Assembly: GCA_021813025.1 (NCBI GenBank)
Contig: JAKAME010000017.1
Location: 1 to 22,036 of the forward strand
Direction of reading: 5' to 3'
DNA from: Microcaldota archaeon
GTDB taxonomy: Archaea > Micrarchaeota > Micrarchaeia > Anstonellales > Anstonellaceae
DNA: 22,036 bases
Shown: positions 6,724-14,168 of the stretch, one piece after another
How positions within the stretch are numbered: the first letter of the stretch is position 1
Layout of the letters: each line of letters opens with the position of its first letter
Program-made: the position numbers and the translations under genes
The notes under the pieces: model-generated
Databases searched by the model: none
What the model saw: the letters and a program-made list of their open reading frames with translations, nothing else
Told to the model about the DNA's origin: nothing

Positions 6724-7944
6724 ATGGGTTCAGAGCAGACGCTGGAAAAGAGGAGGACAGGTGCCGAGCGGATGCAGGAGAAGAATGCGCCCGATGCATG
6801 GAATGAGGGCGGGGAAACCGGAGCGAAGGGCGCAAGCGCGCTTGGAGCCATGACCTCGGAAGGCTTGGCCAAGCTGCATCTTCGCTCTGAAGTGTTTTTC
6901 AACCCCCACATGCGTTTGTGCAGGGATTTGTCGAGCCTGTGGGTGGGCGCGCTGCCCGCGCTTCCCAGCTTGCTGGACGGGTTCTGCGCTTCAGGCGCGC
7001 GCGGACTGCGCTACAAACTGGAAAACAAGAACGTGGGGCATGTTGCATTCGTGGATGCGCAGCCGGCGGCGGTGGAATTGGCTGAAGAGAATGCGAAGCT
7101 GAATGGTTTGGCGCCCGATGCTTTCCGAGTGATGAGAGCAGACATCAATCGGCTGCTCGGCGTGGGAGAAAGATTCGACTTGATTGAAATAGATCCGTTC
7201 GGAACTCCGGTTCCCTACCTCGCCTCCCTGATGAGATGCGGCTCCGGGATGGATGAGAGATTCGTGTCCATTACTGCAACCGATACTGCAGTTCTGTGCG
7301 GGGCGCACGCGCAGGCATGCTACAAGGGCTATGCCGCCCGCCCGCTGCATTCCGAAATAGGGCATGAGGCCGGGTTGAGGATTTTACTGGGCGCGATTGC
7401 AAGGGCGGCCGCAGCAGAGGATTGGAGCTTGGAGCCGCAGCTCTGCGTTTCGCACCGCCATTATTTCAAAGTGATGGCGCGGCTGGTGAAGGGCGCTGAA
7501 GGGGCTGTGGAAACGGCGAAAACGGCCATGAGCTACATCACCCACTGCCCCCATTGTCTTTATCATCACATGGACGGATTCCCCACCCCGATTTGCGCAT
7601 GGTGCGGCCAGCACACGCAGTGGGGCGGGCCGGTTTGGGGCGGGGACTGGGTGGACAAGGCGTGCGTGGAGAGAATGCAGAGGCTGGCGCCCAACAGGCC
7701 TTATCTGTCCAAAGAGGCGGGCGGATTGCTTGCCGCCATCAGTGCCGAGGCTGACGGGCCGACGCTGTATTATGACTTGCATGAGCTGGCGTCAAGGCAC
7801 AGGCGCGTGATACCGGCCAGCGAGCGCATAATCGAAAAGCTTCAGAGCATGGGATTCTTCGCAAGCCGCACGCATTTCTCCGCAAGCGCGATTAGGACGG
7901 ATGCGACTTTGGGAGACATACTGGACAAGATGGAAAAGAGATAA
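6724..7944 (+). CDS. trm1: tRNA (guanine26-N2)-dimethyltransferase Trm1
   Basis: Trm1 uses S-adenosylmethionine to methylate G26 of tRNA to m2G and m2,2G. The 406-aa product shows FFNPHMRLCRDLS (58-70, the family's xFYNP-M-x-x-NRD block), the SAM-binding strand and loop DGFCASGARGLR (85-96), VDAQP (110-114), the catalytic-site IDPFGTPVPY (156-165), TATDTAVLCG (184-193) and HEAGLRILLG (214-223). A C-terminal zinc site is visible as C275-P-H-C278 ... C291-A-W-C294. The first 42 residues are Gly/Glu-rich and resemble no Trm1 region. The ATG at 6850 (MTSEGLAKL) is a reasonable alternative start, while 6724 fits the promoter box. Confidence 0.95.
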   Translation: MGSEQTLEKRRTGAERMQEKNAPDAWNEGGETGAKGASALGAMTSEGLAKLHLRSEVFFNPHMRLCRDLSSLWVGALPALPSLLDGFCASGARGLRYKLENKNVGHVAFVDAQPAAVELAEENAKLNGLAPDAFRVMRADINRLLGVGERFDLIEIDPFGTPVPYLASLMRCGSGMDERFVSITATDTAVLCGAHAQACYKGYAARPLHSEIGHEAGLRILLGAIARAAAAEDWSLEPQLCVSHRHYFKVMARLVKGAEGAVETAKTAMSYITHCPHCLYHHMDGFPTPICAWCGQHTQWGGPVWGGDWVDKACVERMQRLAPNRPYLSKEAGGLLAAISAEADGPTLYYDLHELASRHRRVIPASERIIEKLQSMGFFASRTHFSASAIRTDATLGDILDKMEKR

Positions 7945-7985
7945 TTCGCAGCCGCATTTTCGACCGGAAAGCCGCCCTCTCCGAG

Positions 7986-7995
7986 GTTTAAATAG
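7986..7995 (+). promoter_or_regulatory. TATA-like box of the DUF1016 nuclease gene
   Basis: GTTTAAATAG lies about 38 nt before the ATG at 8028, and GGTGG directly precedes that ATG. This fits a promoter with a leader of about 10 nt. Confidence 0.4.
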
Positions 7996-8027
7996 TGCCC
8001 TGAAGGCCATCTTCCTTAGATGGTGGC

Positions 8028-9065
8028 ATGACCGCGCTTACGGAAGAAAAAGGGTATGCAGATTTCCTTCTGGACATCAAGCAGAGAATCCGCCGGGCGC
8101 AGTATGACGCCCTGAAGGCAGTCAACAAGGAACTGATAGGTCTCTACTGGGACATTGGCCAAAAAATCGTAGAGAAACAGGACAAGTTCGGCTGGGGAAA
8201 ATCGGTCGTGGAAACACTCGCTGCTGACCTGCAAAAAGAGTATCCGGGCATCAGGGGTTTCTCGGTCGCCAATCTGTGGCAGATGCGACAGTTCTACCTC
8301 GAGTACAAAGATGACTCAAAACTCCAACCATTGGTTGGAGAAATAAGCTGGGTGAAAAACCTCCTTATCATGAGTCGCTGCAAAGACGCATTGGAACGGG
8401 AGTTTTACATACGGATGACCAAGAAGTTCGGCTGGACAAAAGACGTTCTGGTCCATCAGATAGAAAACAGGTCTTACGAAAAAACCATGCTGGGCCAAAC
8501 CAATTTCGGCAAGACCCTCCCAGCCAAATACGCGAGCCGGGCCGCCCTGGCCGTCAAGGACGAATACACCTTCGACTTTCTTGGGCTTGGGGAAAAGCAT
8601 CTGGAAAAGGAGATGGAGGGCGCGCTGCTGCTGCGCATTCGCAGTTTTTTGGCCGAACTGGGCAGCCAGTTCTGCTTTGTGGGCAGCCAATACCGCCTGG
8701 AGGTGGATGATGTGGAGTATTTCATCGACCTGCTGCTCTACCACCGCCAGCTGCGCTGTCTGGTGGCGGTCGAGCTCAAAATCGGCAAATTCAAGCCCGA
8801 ATACGCAGGCAAGATGCAGTTCTATCTGGCTGCGCTGGATGACAAGGTCCGCCTCGATGGGGAGAAGCCCTCGATTGGCATCATTATTTGCAGGGAAAAA
8901 AGCCGCACCATAGTGGAATACGCGCTGCGCGATTCGCGCAAGCCGATGGGGGTGGCGACATATCAGATAACGCCGTTCCTCCCCCAAGAACTGGCGAAGT
9001 GTCTGCCATCGAAGGAAGAGATAGGCCGCAAGCTGGGGGAGCTGGATGGAGGGAAGACAAAATAG
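8028..9065 (+). CDS. DUF1016/YhcG-type PDDEXK nuclease
   Basis: The product is 345 aa with two domains. The N-terminal DUF1016_N helical domain (about 9-150) carries KAVNKELIGLYWDIGQKIV (30-48), WGKSVVETLAADL (56-68) and FSVANLWQMRQFY (78-90). The C-terminal PDDEXK-type nuclease domain (about 190-320) has FIDLLLYH (232-239, Asp234) and VAVELKIGKFKPEYAGKMQF (246-265), giving Glu249-x-Lys251 and the following Gln264. All expected catalytic positions are present. The family is common in bacteria, often beside restriction or other defence genes, and is presumed to cut nucleic acid; its cellular role is unsettled. It stands alone with its own promoter and is convergent with the ART-like gene 4 bp away. 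The family is patchy in archaea, so horizontal acquisition is likely. Confidence 0.92.
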   Translation: MTALTEEKGYADFLLDIKQRIRRAQYDALKAVNKELIGLYWDIGQKIVEKQDKFGWGKSVVETLAADLQKEYPGIRGFSVANLWQMRQFYLEYKDDSKLQPLVGEISWVKNLLIMSRCKDALEREFYIRMTKKFGWTKDVLVHQIENRSYEKTMLGQTNFGKTLPAKYASRAALAVKDEYTFDFLGLGEKHLEKEMEGALLLRIRSFLAELGSQFCFVGSQYRLEVDDVEYFIDLLLYHRQLRCLVAVELKIGKFKPEYAGKMQFYLAALDDKVRLDGEKPSIGIIICREKSRTIVEYALRDSRKPMGVATYQITPFLPQELAKCLPSKEEIGRKLGELDGGKTK

Positions 9066-9069
9066 CGGC

Positions 9070-9759
9070 TCAGAGCACCAGAATTTCTGAGGGCTTGCCC
9101 TCCAGCGCCAAGCGCTCGATGAGCTGCAGCGTTTTGAGAACGAGCGCGTCTTTTTTCATGCGACTGGACAGGGCCTTGAACGTGCGGGTGTGACTGCTGG
9201 CTGCGCGCGCCTTCGCCTGCTCACGAATCTGCTCCATGTCGTCCTTGCTCAGGTGGGCGATGGCCGAAACTTCGGGCTTCGATGAGCGGAACCAGTTTCT
9301 TTTTCCAAAAGAATAATACAGCCGGGATTGGAAGCTGGGAAGCAGGCGGTAAAAGCTGGTTTCGAGGTCGTTTCCAAGGAGATTGAAGTCCGCGCGTTCT
9401 GCGGAATAATCGGCAAAAATGACCACAGCGGGCAGGGGATTGCGCTCGCCGTTTGAGTGAAAGCCGCTTTTTTTGTGGCGGTCGCTCAGGGAATAGGAGA
9501 GTGTGAAAAGGGCGGCGCCGACGCTGCGGGAGAAGAACTCACGTTCATCACAGGCAGGCAGGTACGAGCCGTTGAAAAGCTGCTCACTCTCCCAGCGGCA
9601 TTTGAAAGCCTTGAAGTTTGGGTTGGGAATGGTGCACAAATAACTGCCGTCAAACAGCCCTCTCTGGGCGATTTGGAGGGCTTTTTTGTAGCTGGTGCCG
9701 TGCAGCGCTATGCCACCGGCTGGCATGTGGGCCATGGCGCGTAGAATACGGTCTCTCAT
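9070..9759 (-). CDS. hypothetical protein, possible ADP-ribosyltransferase-fold (HGT motif)
   Basis: The product is 229 aa and soluble. The N-terminal segment IALHGTSYKKALQIAQRGL (17-35) has the layout of the first ART motif (strand, H-G-T/S, helix, G-L) seen in PARP-like toxins, KptA/Tpt1 and related NAD-using enzymes. A second block, AALFTLSYSLSDRHK, followed by PLPAVVIFADYSAERADFN, resembles the T-x-x-x-x-A-x-x-Y helix and following strand of those folds. No third catalytic Glu can be assigned by eye. The C-terminal 70 residues are basic and helical (KDDMEQIREQAKARAASS). The start is set by an AT box about 26 nt upstream. It is convergent with the DUF1016 nuclease. The fold assignment is inference, while the coding call is firm. 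Confidence 0.72.
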   Translation of the reverse strand: MRDRILRAMAHMPAGGIALHGTSYKKALQIAQRGLFDGSYLCTIPNPNFKAFKCRWESEQLFNGSYLPACDEREFFSRSVGAALFTLSYSLSDRHKKSGFHSNGERNPLPAVVIFADYSAERADFNLLGNDLETSFYRLLPSFQSRLYYSFGKRNWFRSSKPEVSAIAHLSKDDMEQIREQAKARAASSHTRTFKALSSRMKKDALVLKTLQLIERLALEGKPSEILVL

Positions 9760-9780
9760 GTGTTAAATAATGGAAAACAA

Positions 9781-9790
9781 TATTTATAAG
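9781..9790 (-). promoter_or_regulatory. TATA box of the ART-like gene
   Basis: CTTATAAATA on the minus strand is centred 26 nt from the ATG at 9759, with no Shine-Dalgarno site between. This is a typical leaderless archaeal arrangement. Confidence 0.55.
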
Positions 9791-9842
9791 AGAAGAGGAG
9801 ATGTGCGAGCGCCGGTTTTTCGCCGCCCGTCGAACCCATCAG

Positions 9843-9850
9843 TTATAAAG
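9843..9850 (+). promoter_or_regulatory. TATA box of the HMG-CoA reductase operon
   Basis: TTATAAAG lies about 55 nt before the ATG at 9904, allowing a leader of about 30 nt that ends in the Shine-Dalgarno site GAGGTG (9895-9900). No other promoter-like box is seen before DUF421, so it may drive three genes. Confidence 0.5.
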
Positions 9851-9903
9851 CTTGTTTTGCCCTAATCGAGGCCATACAACTGCCGAGGCTGGCCGAGGTG
9901 GGA

Positions 9904-11226
9904 ATGCGCCGGCCTCAGTTTATTTCAGAGGTTTTGAACTTGGCTTCCGCACATTCTGGTTCCGCCCCAGACAATTCCATCTGGTCTGGCTTCTACAAGC
10001 GCACGGTCAGTGAGAGACAGAAAATTTTGGCCCAAGCGCGCGGGCTGGATGAGAAAGACGTGGCCTTGCTGAACAAGGACGGCCCGCTGCCGCTTGCAAC
10101 GGCAGAAACAATCACAGAGAATGTGGTTGGCACATTTGCGCTTCCGTTCTCGGTCGCGCCCAATTTCCTTGTCAATGGGAAAGAATACGTCGTGCCAATG
10201 GTGATTGAGGAGCCCTCGGTGGTGGCTGCGGCCAGCAATGCTGCCAAGCTGGCGAGGGAGAAGGGCGGATTCAAAACTGAATATTCTGGCTCCATAATGA
10301 CTGGACAAATCCAGCTTGTGAAACTGCAGGATGCTGGCGCGGCCGTGGCCAAACTCAATGCAGACAAGGCCGCGCTTATGACGGAAGCGGACACCCATTT
10401 CGCCAACCTCAAGGCATTCGGAGGAGGCGTTGTGGGCATGCAAGCCCGCAAGCTGGCAAGCCCGCGCGGACAGATGGTGGTGGTGGAATTCGACGTCAAC
10501 GTGGCGGATGCGATGGGGGCCAACATGGTGAACAGCGCCATGGAGCGCTTGGCGCCAACTGTTGAGAAAAAAACTGGCGGCACGGCGCGCCTGCGCATAC
10601 TTACAAACTTGGCAATCAAGCGCATCGCATCCGCATCGGCCGTGTGGAGCAAGGAAAGTTTGGGCGGGGAAGAGGCAGTGGAAGCCATTCTGGACGCGTG
10701 GGCGTTCGCAATGGCAGACCCCTTCCGCAGGGCAACCCATCACAAGGGAATAATGAACGGCATTGACGCCGTTGGCGTGGCCACGGGAAACGACTGGCGG
10801 GCCATCGAGGCGGGGGCGCATTCGTATGCTGCCATGAAGGATGCGAGCATCATAACGTATTCCAAGAATGCGGACGGGGATTTGGAGGGAAAAATAGTTC
10901 TCCCTCTTGCTGTTGGCGTGGTGGGAGGCTCGATGAAAGCAAACCCGTGCGCCGTATTGGGACAGAAAATATTGGGCGCAAAAAGCTCGGGAGAGCTTGC
11001 GCAGGTGATGGCTGCGGTGGGGCTTGCCCAGAATCTGGCCGCGCTAAAGGCGCTGGCAGGAGAGGGCATACAGGCAGGGCACATGCGCCTGCACGCGCGC
11101 CATGTGGCAAAAACTGCCGGCGTGTCCGATGCAGAGCTTGAGCGGGCGGTCGAGTTCATGATTTCAAGCAGGCAGGTAAATGAGGCCGGGGCCAAAGCTG
11201 CCCTGCACAAACTGCGCTCCAAGTGA
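9904..11226 (+). CDS. hmgA: hydroxymethylglutaryl-CoA reductase, class II type
   Basis: HMG-CoA reductase makes mevalonate, the committed precursor of archaeal isoprenoid lipids and polyprenyl carriers. The 440-aa sequence is of class II (Pseudomonas mevalonii-like) type: IEEPSVVAAASNAAKL (101-116, catalytic Glu), VADAMGANMVNSAME (200-214), HHKGIMNGIDAV (279-290, Lys281), ATGNDWRAIEAGAH (293-306, Asp297, the class II form) and GHMRLHARHVA (392-402, with the general-acid His). Class I landmarks such as EGTLVAS are absent. The track-length start at GTG 9898 is replaced by ATG 9904 because GAGGTG precedes it. Several archaea carry a bacterial-type class II enzyme instead of class I. Its stop overlaps or abuts the next gene. 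Confidence 0.95.
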   Translation: MRRPQFISEVLNLASAHSGSAPDNSIWSGFYKRTVSERQKILAQARGLDEKDVALLNKDGPLPLATAETITENVVGTFALPFSVAPNFLVNGKEYVVPMVIEEPSVVAAASNAAKLAREKGGFKTEYSGSIMTGQIQLVKLQDAGAAVAKLNADKAALMTEADTHFANLKAFGGGVVGMQARKLASPRGQMVVVEFDVNVADAMGANMVNSAMERLAPTVEKKTGGTARLRILTNLAIKRIASASAVWSKESLGGEEAVEAILDAWAFAMADPFRRATHHKGIMNGIDAVGVATGNDWRAIEAGAHSYAAMKDASIITYSKNADGDLEGKIVLPLAVGVVGGSMKANPCAVLGQKILGAKSSGELAQVMAAVGLAQNLAALKALAGEGIQAGHMRLHARHVAKTAGVSDAELERAVEFMISSRQVNEAGAKAALHKLRSK

Positions 11227-11231
11227 TTTTT

Positions 11232-13088
11232 ATGATGGGTTCCAAGGAAGAGATTGGCCAGCCGGACTGGATGCTGGGATTGGGCATGGCAGTGCTGCTG
11301 GCCGCCATGCTGGCTGCGTCATCAATAAGCGTGCTCAATGAGAGCACATATACTGCTGCTTTGCACATTTTGCGCGGCACTCCTGCCGGGCCGGCCGAAA
11401 TAATTCTTTCGGGCATCTATCACCTGCCCGGCCTGTCTTCGGCATCTGCAGGAGCGCGGGGCGTGCTGGACTTTATGCTTAATTTGCCTCTGGCGCTGAT
11501 GGCCCTGTCGGCGCTGCTGGCCTATGGGGCTTTGCGCCTGCTTGGATTTGGCCGGGCAGAGAGCGCGGGGGCGGGCCTGCTGATGCTGCTGGGCGCGCCG
11601 GTGTACGAGGCTTTCCTGCCCGGATTCGTGCCTGATGCGGCGCTGGCAATGCCGCTGATGCTGCTCGGCGCGCTCGGCGTGTCGCTGGCTGCCTCGGCCA
11701 AAAAAGAGGAGAAGGCGGCAGCCAAGAAAGACTGGCAGGCGATGCGTGGATTCGGAGGCTGCGTGCTGGCTGCCATCGGCTTTGGAGCATCTGTGTGGAT
11801 TATGCCGTTCAGCGCGCTCATGCCACTTGGGCTGCTGGTCGGCCATCTGCTCATGGCGCGCGAGAGAAAGGAGGGAGCCGCGCCGGATGCGGCGGAAATT
11901 GCCAAAATTGTGGCCCTCATCCTGCCGCTGCTCGTGCTGCTGATGAACATTCCCGCCCTGCCAACCATGGGCGCGGCGGCTGGGAATCTGGCAAGGCTGC
12001 CGGCGCAGGCTTGGATGCTGCTTGGCTTGGCTGCCATCGCGATTCCGGCAGGCCTGCGCGCGGGAGCGCATCCTGCCTCGCGCCTCTTCCTGCCGCTCAT
12101 ATTGGCAGGCCTGCTGGCCGCTCTTGCATCGCCCGCGCTGGCCATGGTTATTCTCCTCCTGCCTGCAGCCTATGGGCTGCACACCCTGCGCCGCATCGGT
12201 GATGAGCCGCTGGGCTGGCAGGGAATCATTCTTTTCATATGCATGCTGGTGGTGCTCTTCGGCCTGCTGCAGGAAAGCCAGGCGGGAGACTCGGTCCGCT
12301 CGCTGGGCTTGGCCGCCCTCGGAGCCGCGGCTGCGGTGGCGCTGGCGCACCTTTGGGGCTGGAATGCCGCGCTGGTGCGCCACGGGGTGCTGATGTTTTT
12401 GCTCGGCTTCTCGCTGCTCATGGCAATCGGCTTCGTGCCCGGCGTGGAGCTGAACGCCCCCTATCCCAATTACGCGCCTCTGGATGCGGGCGTGCAGCAG
12501 CATCTCCTGTCTTTGGGCAGGGCCGGGGCTGGCGCGCCGATTGCAACTCTTGCAGGCGGGGATGCGGTGCAGTTCCTCGGCAACTCGCCGGCTGCGGGCA
12601 ACGAGAGCAGGCTCATCGGCTGGCTGGCCTCCCCATCGGCAACGCCCGCACCCTACCCGCGCGGCACGCGCGTGCTTCTGCCCGTTTCGGTGTTTGACAC
12701 CATAGGGCTGAAGGGCGCATCCGGGCGCAACTGGACCCTCGTGGCCTTCCATTACGTCGGCAAGGCCAACAGCGGCAGCAACGAAATGGCGGTGTTCGAC
12801 TCATACTCGGGCCTTCGCGTGCTCCATCCGCTTGACCTGCAGACGGGCGGGCTTGGGGCGGCGCGCACCTATCTCTACGCCTCGCCCGGCAACGCGCTTC
12901 TCAAGGTGCTTCGCGTGGGCGAGGTGCAGCTGCTGCAGTCCCAGAAATCCTATGACGCGGACGGCAACCTGCTGCTGTGGCCGAACGACGACCTGAACAC
13001 GAAACTCATGGACCTGTTCGACCCCCAGCCAGGCGGCGTGAAGGTGGTGTCCCGCACCCCCGACGCGCTGCTCATGGAGGTTGAATAG
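11232..13088 (+). CDS. polytopic membrane protein with C-terminal extracytoplasmic domain, GT-C-like topology
   Basis: The product is about 618 aa. Residues 1-400 hold roughly ten to twelve hydrophobic helices separated by short, often charged loops (for example a Lys/Glu-rich loop near residue 155-170). After the last helix a soluble domain of about 210 residues begins near ELNAPYPNYAPLDAG and runs to the end, with several N-x-S/T sites. This layout is that of GT-C glycosyltransferases such as oligosaccharyltransferase or mannosyltransferases, but I see no WWDYG motif and no clear catalytic DxD/ExD in the first loop, so the function is unassigned. The gene starts 5 nt after the HMG-CoA reductase stop (ATG 11232; GTG 11223 is possible) and precedes the GlcNAc-1-P transferase, supporting a lipid-linked glycan role. 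Confidence 0.75.
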   Translation: MMGSKEEIGQPDWMLGLGMAVLLAAMLAASSISVLNESTYTAALHILRGTPAGPAEIILSGIYHLPGLSSASAGARGVLDFMLNLPLALMALSALLAYGALRLLGFGRAESAGAGLLMLLGAPVYEAFLPGFVPDAALAMPLMLLGALGVSLAASAKKEEKAAAKKDWQAMRGFGGCVLAAIGFGASVWIMPFSALMPLGLLVGHLLMARERKEGAAPDAAEIAKIVALILPLLVLLMNIPALPTMGAAAGNLARLPAQAWMLLGLAAIAIPAGLRAGAHPASRLFLPLILAGLLAALASPALAMVILLLPAAYGLHTLRRIGDEPLGWQGIILFICMLVVLFGLLQESQAGDSVRSLGLAALGAAAAVALAHLWGWNAALVRHGVLMFLLGFSLLMAIGFVPGVELNAPYPNYAPLDAGVQQHLLSLGRAGAGAPIATLAGGDAVQFLGNSPAAGNESRLIGWLASPSATPAPYPRGTRVLLPVSVFDTIGLKGASGRNWTLVAFHYVGKANSGSNEMAVFDSYSGLRVLHPLDLQTGGLGAARTYLYASPGNALLKVLRVGEVQLLQSQKSYDADGNLLLWPNDDLNTKLMDLFDPQPGGVKVVSRTPDALLMEVE

Positions 13089-13142
13089 ATGGACTGCGCA
13101 ACTGCATGGCTGACCCGCGCCGCGGGGATTGTGGTGGAATAG

Positions 13143-14117
13143 ATGGACCCGCTTTTCCTTGTTCTTGTCCTGCTGGTCGCGGCTGCCGTCAGCTACCTCA
13201 CCTTGTGGCGCATCATCCCCAAGCTGAAGGCTTCCGGCATGGTGGGAAAGGACATGCACAAGAGCGGCATGCCCGAGAAGCCGGGCATGGGCGGCATTGC
13301 GATAGTGGTTGGCTTTGTCGGGGCCGCGCTGGCCGGCTTGGCGCTGCACGCCCTCTTCGGCTTCTCCCTCCAGCTGGTCGGCGTGCTGGCCGCCCTGCTC
13401 ACGGTGTGCATCGTGGCCATCATCGGCATATTCGACGATTTGTTTGACATGAGCCAGCTCACCAAGGCGCTTCTGCCTCTTGCGGCCTCGGTGCCTCTTG
13501 TGGTGGTGGCCATGGCTGCCGGGCACAATGCGATAGCGATTCCGTTCATTGGCTCCATCGACTTCGGCCTGCTCTATCCGCTTCTGCTCATTCCTCTTGC
13601 CGTGGCGGTGTGCTCGAATCTGACCAACATGCTGGCCGGCTGGAACGGCTCTGAGGCGGGCATGGGAGTGGTGATGTTCGCCTGCCTCGCCCTGGTGGCA
13701 TTTGTGCACGGCCAGACCGAGATGGCGCTGCTGAGCATGGCCATGCTGGGCGCGCTGCTTGGCTTTTTGCCCCACAACTGGTTCCCGGCGCGGGTGTTTA
13801 TTGACGACGTGGGGACGCTTTCGATTGGGGCCGCGCTGGCCGCTGCTGTCATCATCTCTGATTTGAAGTCTGCGGGCGCCATTCTGACCATTCCATTTGT
13901 TGTGGATTTCTTCCTCAAGGCGATGAAGAAATTCCCCAAGACTTTTTCGGAAGCGGGGGAGGACGGGAAACTGCATGCGCCTAAAGGCCAGACAAGGGGC
14001 TTGGGAGATTTGATTTTGAATATTACGGGCGGGCTGACTGAGAGGAATCTGGCGCTGGCGCTGATGGGAATTGAGGCTGTGTTCGCGCTCGTTGTGCTGG
14101 CGCTGTATTTGAAGTAG
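13143..14117 (+). CDS. UDP-GlcNAc:polyprenyl-phosphate GlcNAc-1-phosphate transferase (DPAGT1/MraY superfamily)
   Basis: The product is a 324-aa integral membrane enzyme with about ten helices. It probably starts lipid-linked oligosaccharide synthesis by moving GlcNAc-1-phosphate (or a related sugar phosphate) to dolichyl phosphate. Superfamily motifs in order are KPGMGGIAIV after helix 1, the Asp-rich GIFDDLFDM, NLTNMLAGWNGSEAGMG (compare the NILAGxNGxExG of DPAGT1) and HNWFPARVFIDDVGTLSIGA (compare the NWYPSxVFVGDT loop). The last two place it with eukaryotic/archaeal GPT rather than bacterial MraY. GTGGTGG lies just upstream of the ATG. It is 54 nt after the large membrane protein gene and probably shares its transcript. 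Confidence 0.92.
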   Translation: MDPLFLVLVLLVAAAVSYLTLWRIIPKLKASGMVGKDMHKSGMPEKPGMGGIAIVVGFVGAALAGLALHALFGFSLQLVGVLAALLTVCIVAIIGIFDDLFDMSQLTKALLPLAASVPLVVVAMAAGHNAIAIPFIGSIDFGLLYPLLLIPLAVAVCSNLTNMLAGWNGSEAGMGVVMFACLALVAFVHGQTEMALLSMAMLGALLGFLPHNWFPARVFIDDVGTLSIGAALAAAVIISDLKSAGAILTIPFVVDFFLKAMKKFPKTFSEAGEDGKLHAPKGQTRGLGDLILNITGGLTERNLALALMGIEAVFALVVLALYLK

Positions 14118-14137
14118 AGGACGGCCTGCGCGCAAAA

Positions 14138-14148
14138 GGGATAAAAAC
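14138..14148 (+). promoter_or_regulatory. TATA-like box of the DUF421 gene
   Basis: GGGATAAAAAC is centred about 25 nt before the ATG at 14169. GAGGGAGAG directly precedes the ATG, so a very short leader with some Shine-Dalgarno character is possible. Confidence 0.5.
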
Positions 14149-14168
14149 TACCCTGCCGAGGGAGAGCC

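Noticed and set aside
6135..6806. Plus-strand frame antisense to the aroA-like gene
   Set aside because: Low-complexity Ser/Arg/Gly-rich product without recognisable domains. The minus-strand AroA family motifs explain the region.
6671..6835. Upstream extension of the aroA-like frame
   Set aside because: The 55 residues are Ser/Pro/Arg-rich with no AroA similarity and overlap the divergent trm1 gene. A promoter-like box lies inside, so the ATG at 6670 is preferred.
11322..12752. Long open frame on the minus strand opposite the large membrane protein gene
   Set aside because: It has an Arg/Gln/His-rich product with no domains. It is an antisense shadow caused by the GC-rich codon use of the plus-strand gene.
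12801..14135. Minus-strand frame of 444 codons
   Set aside because: The product is His/Arg/Gln-rich and lacks motifs. It lies opposite the clear GlcNAc-1-P transferase gene and the 3' end of the membrane protein gene.
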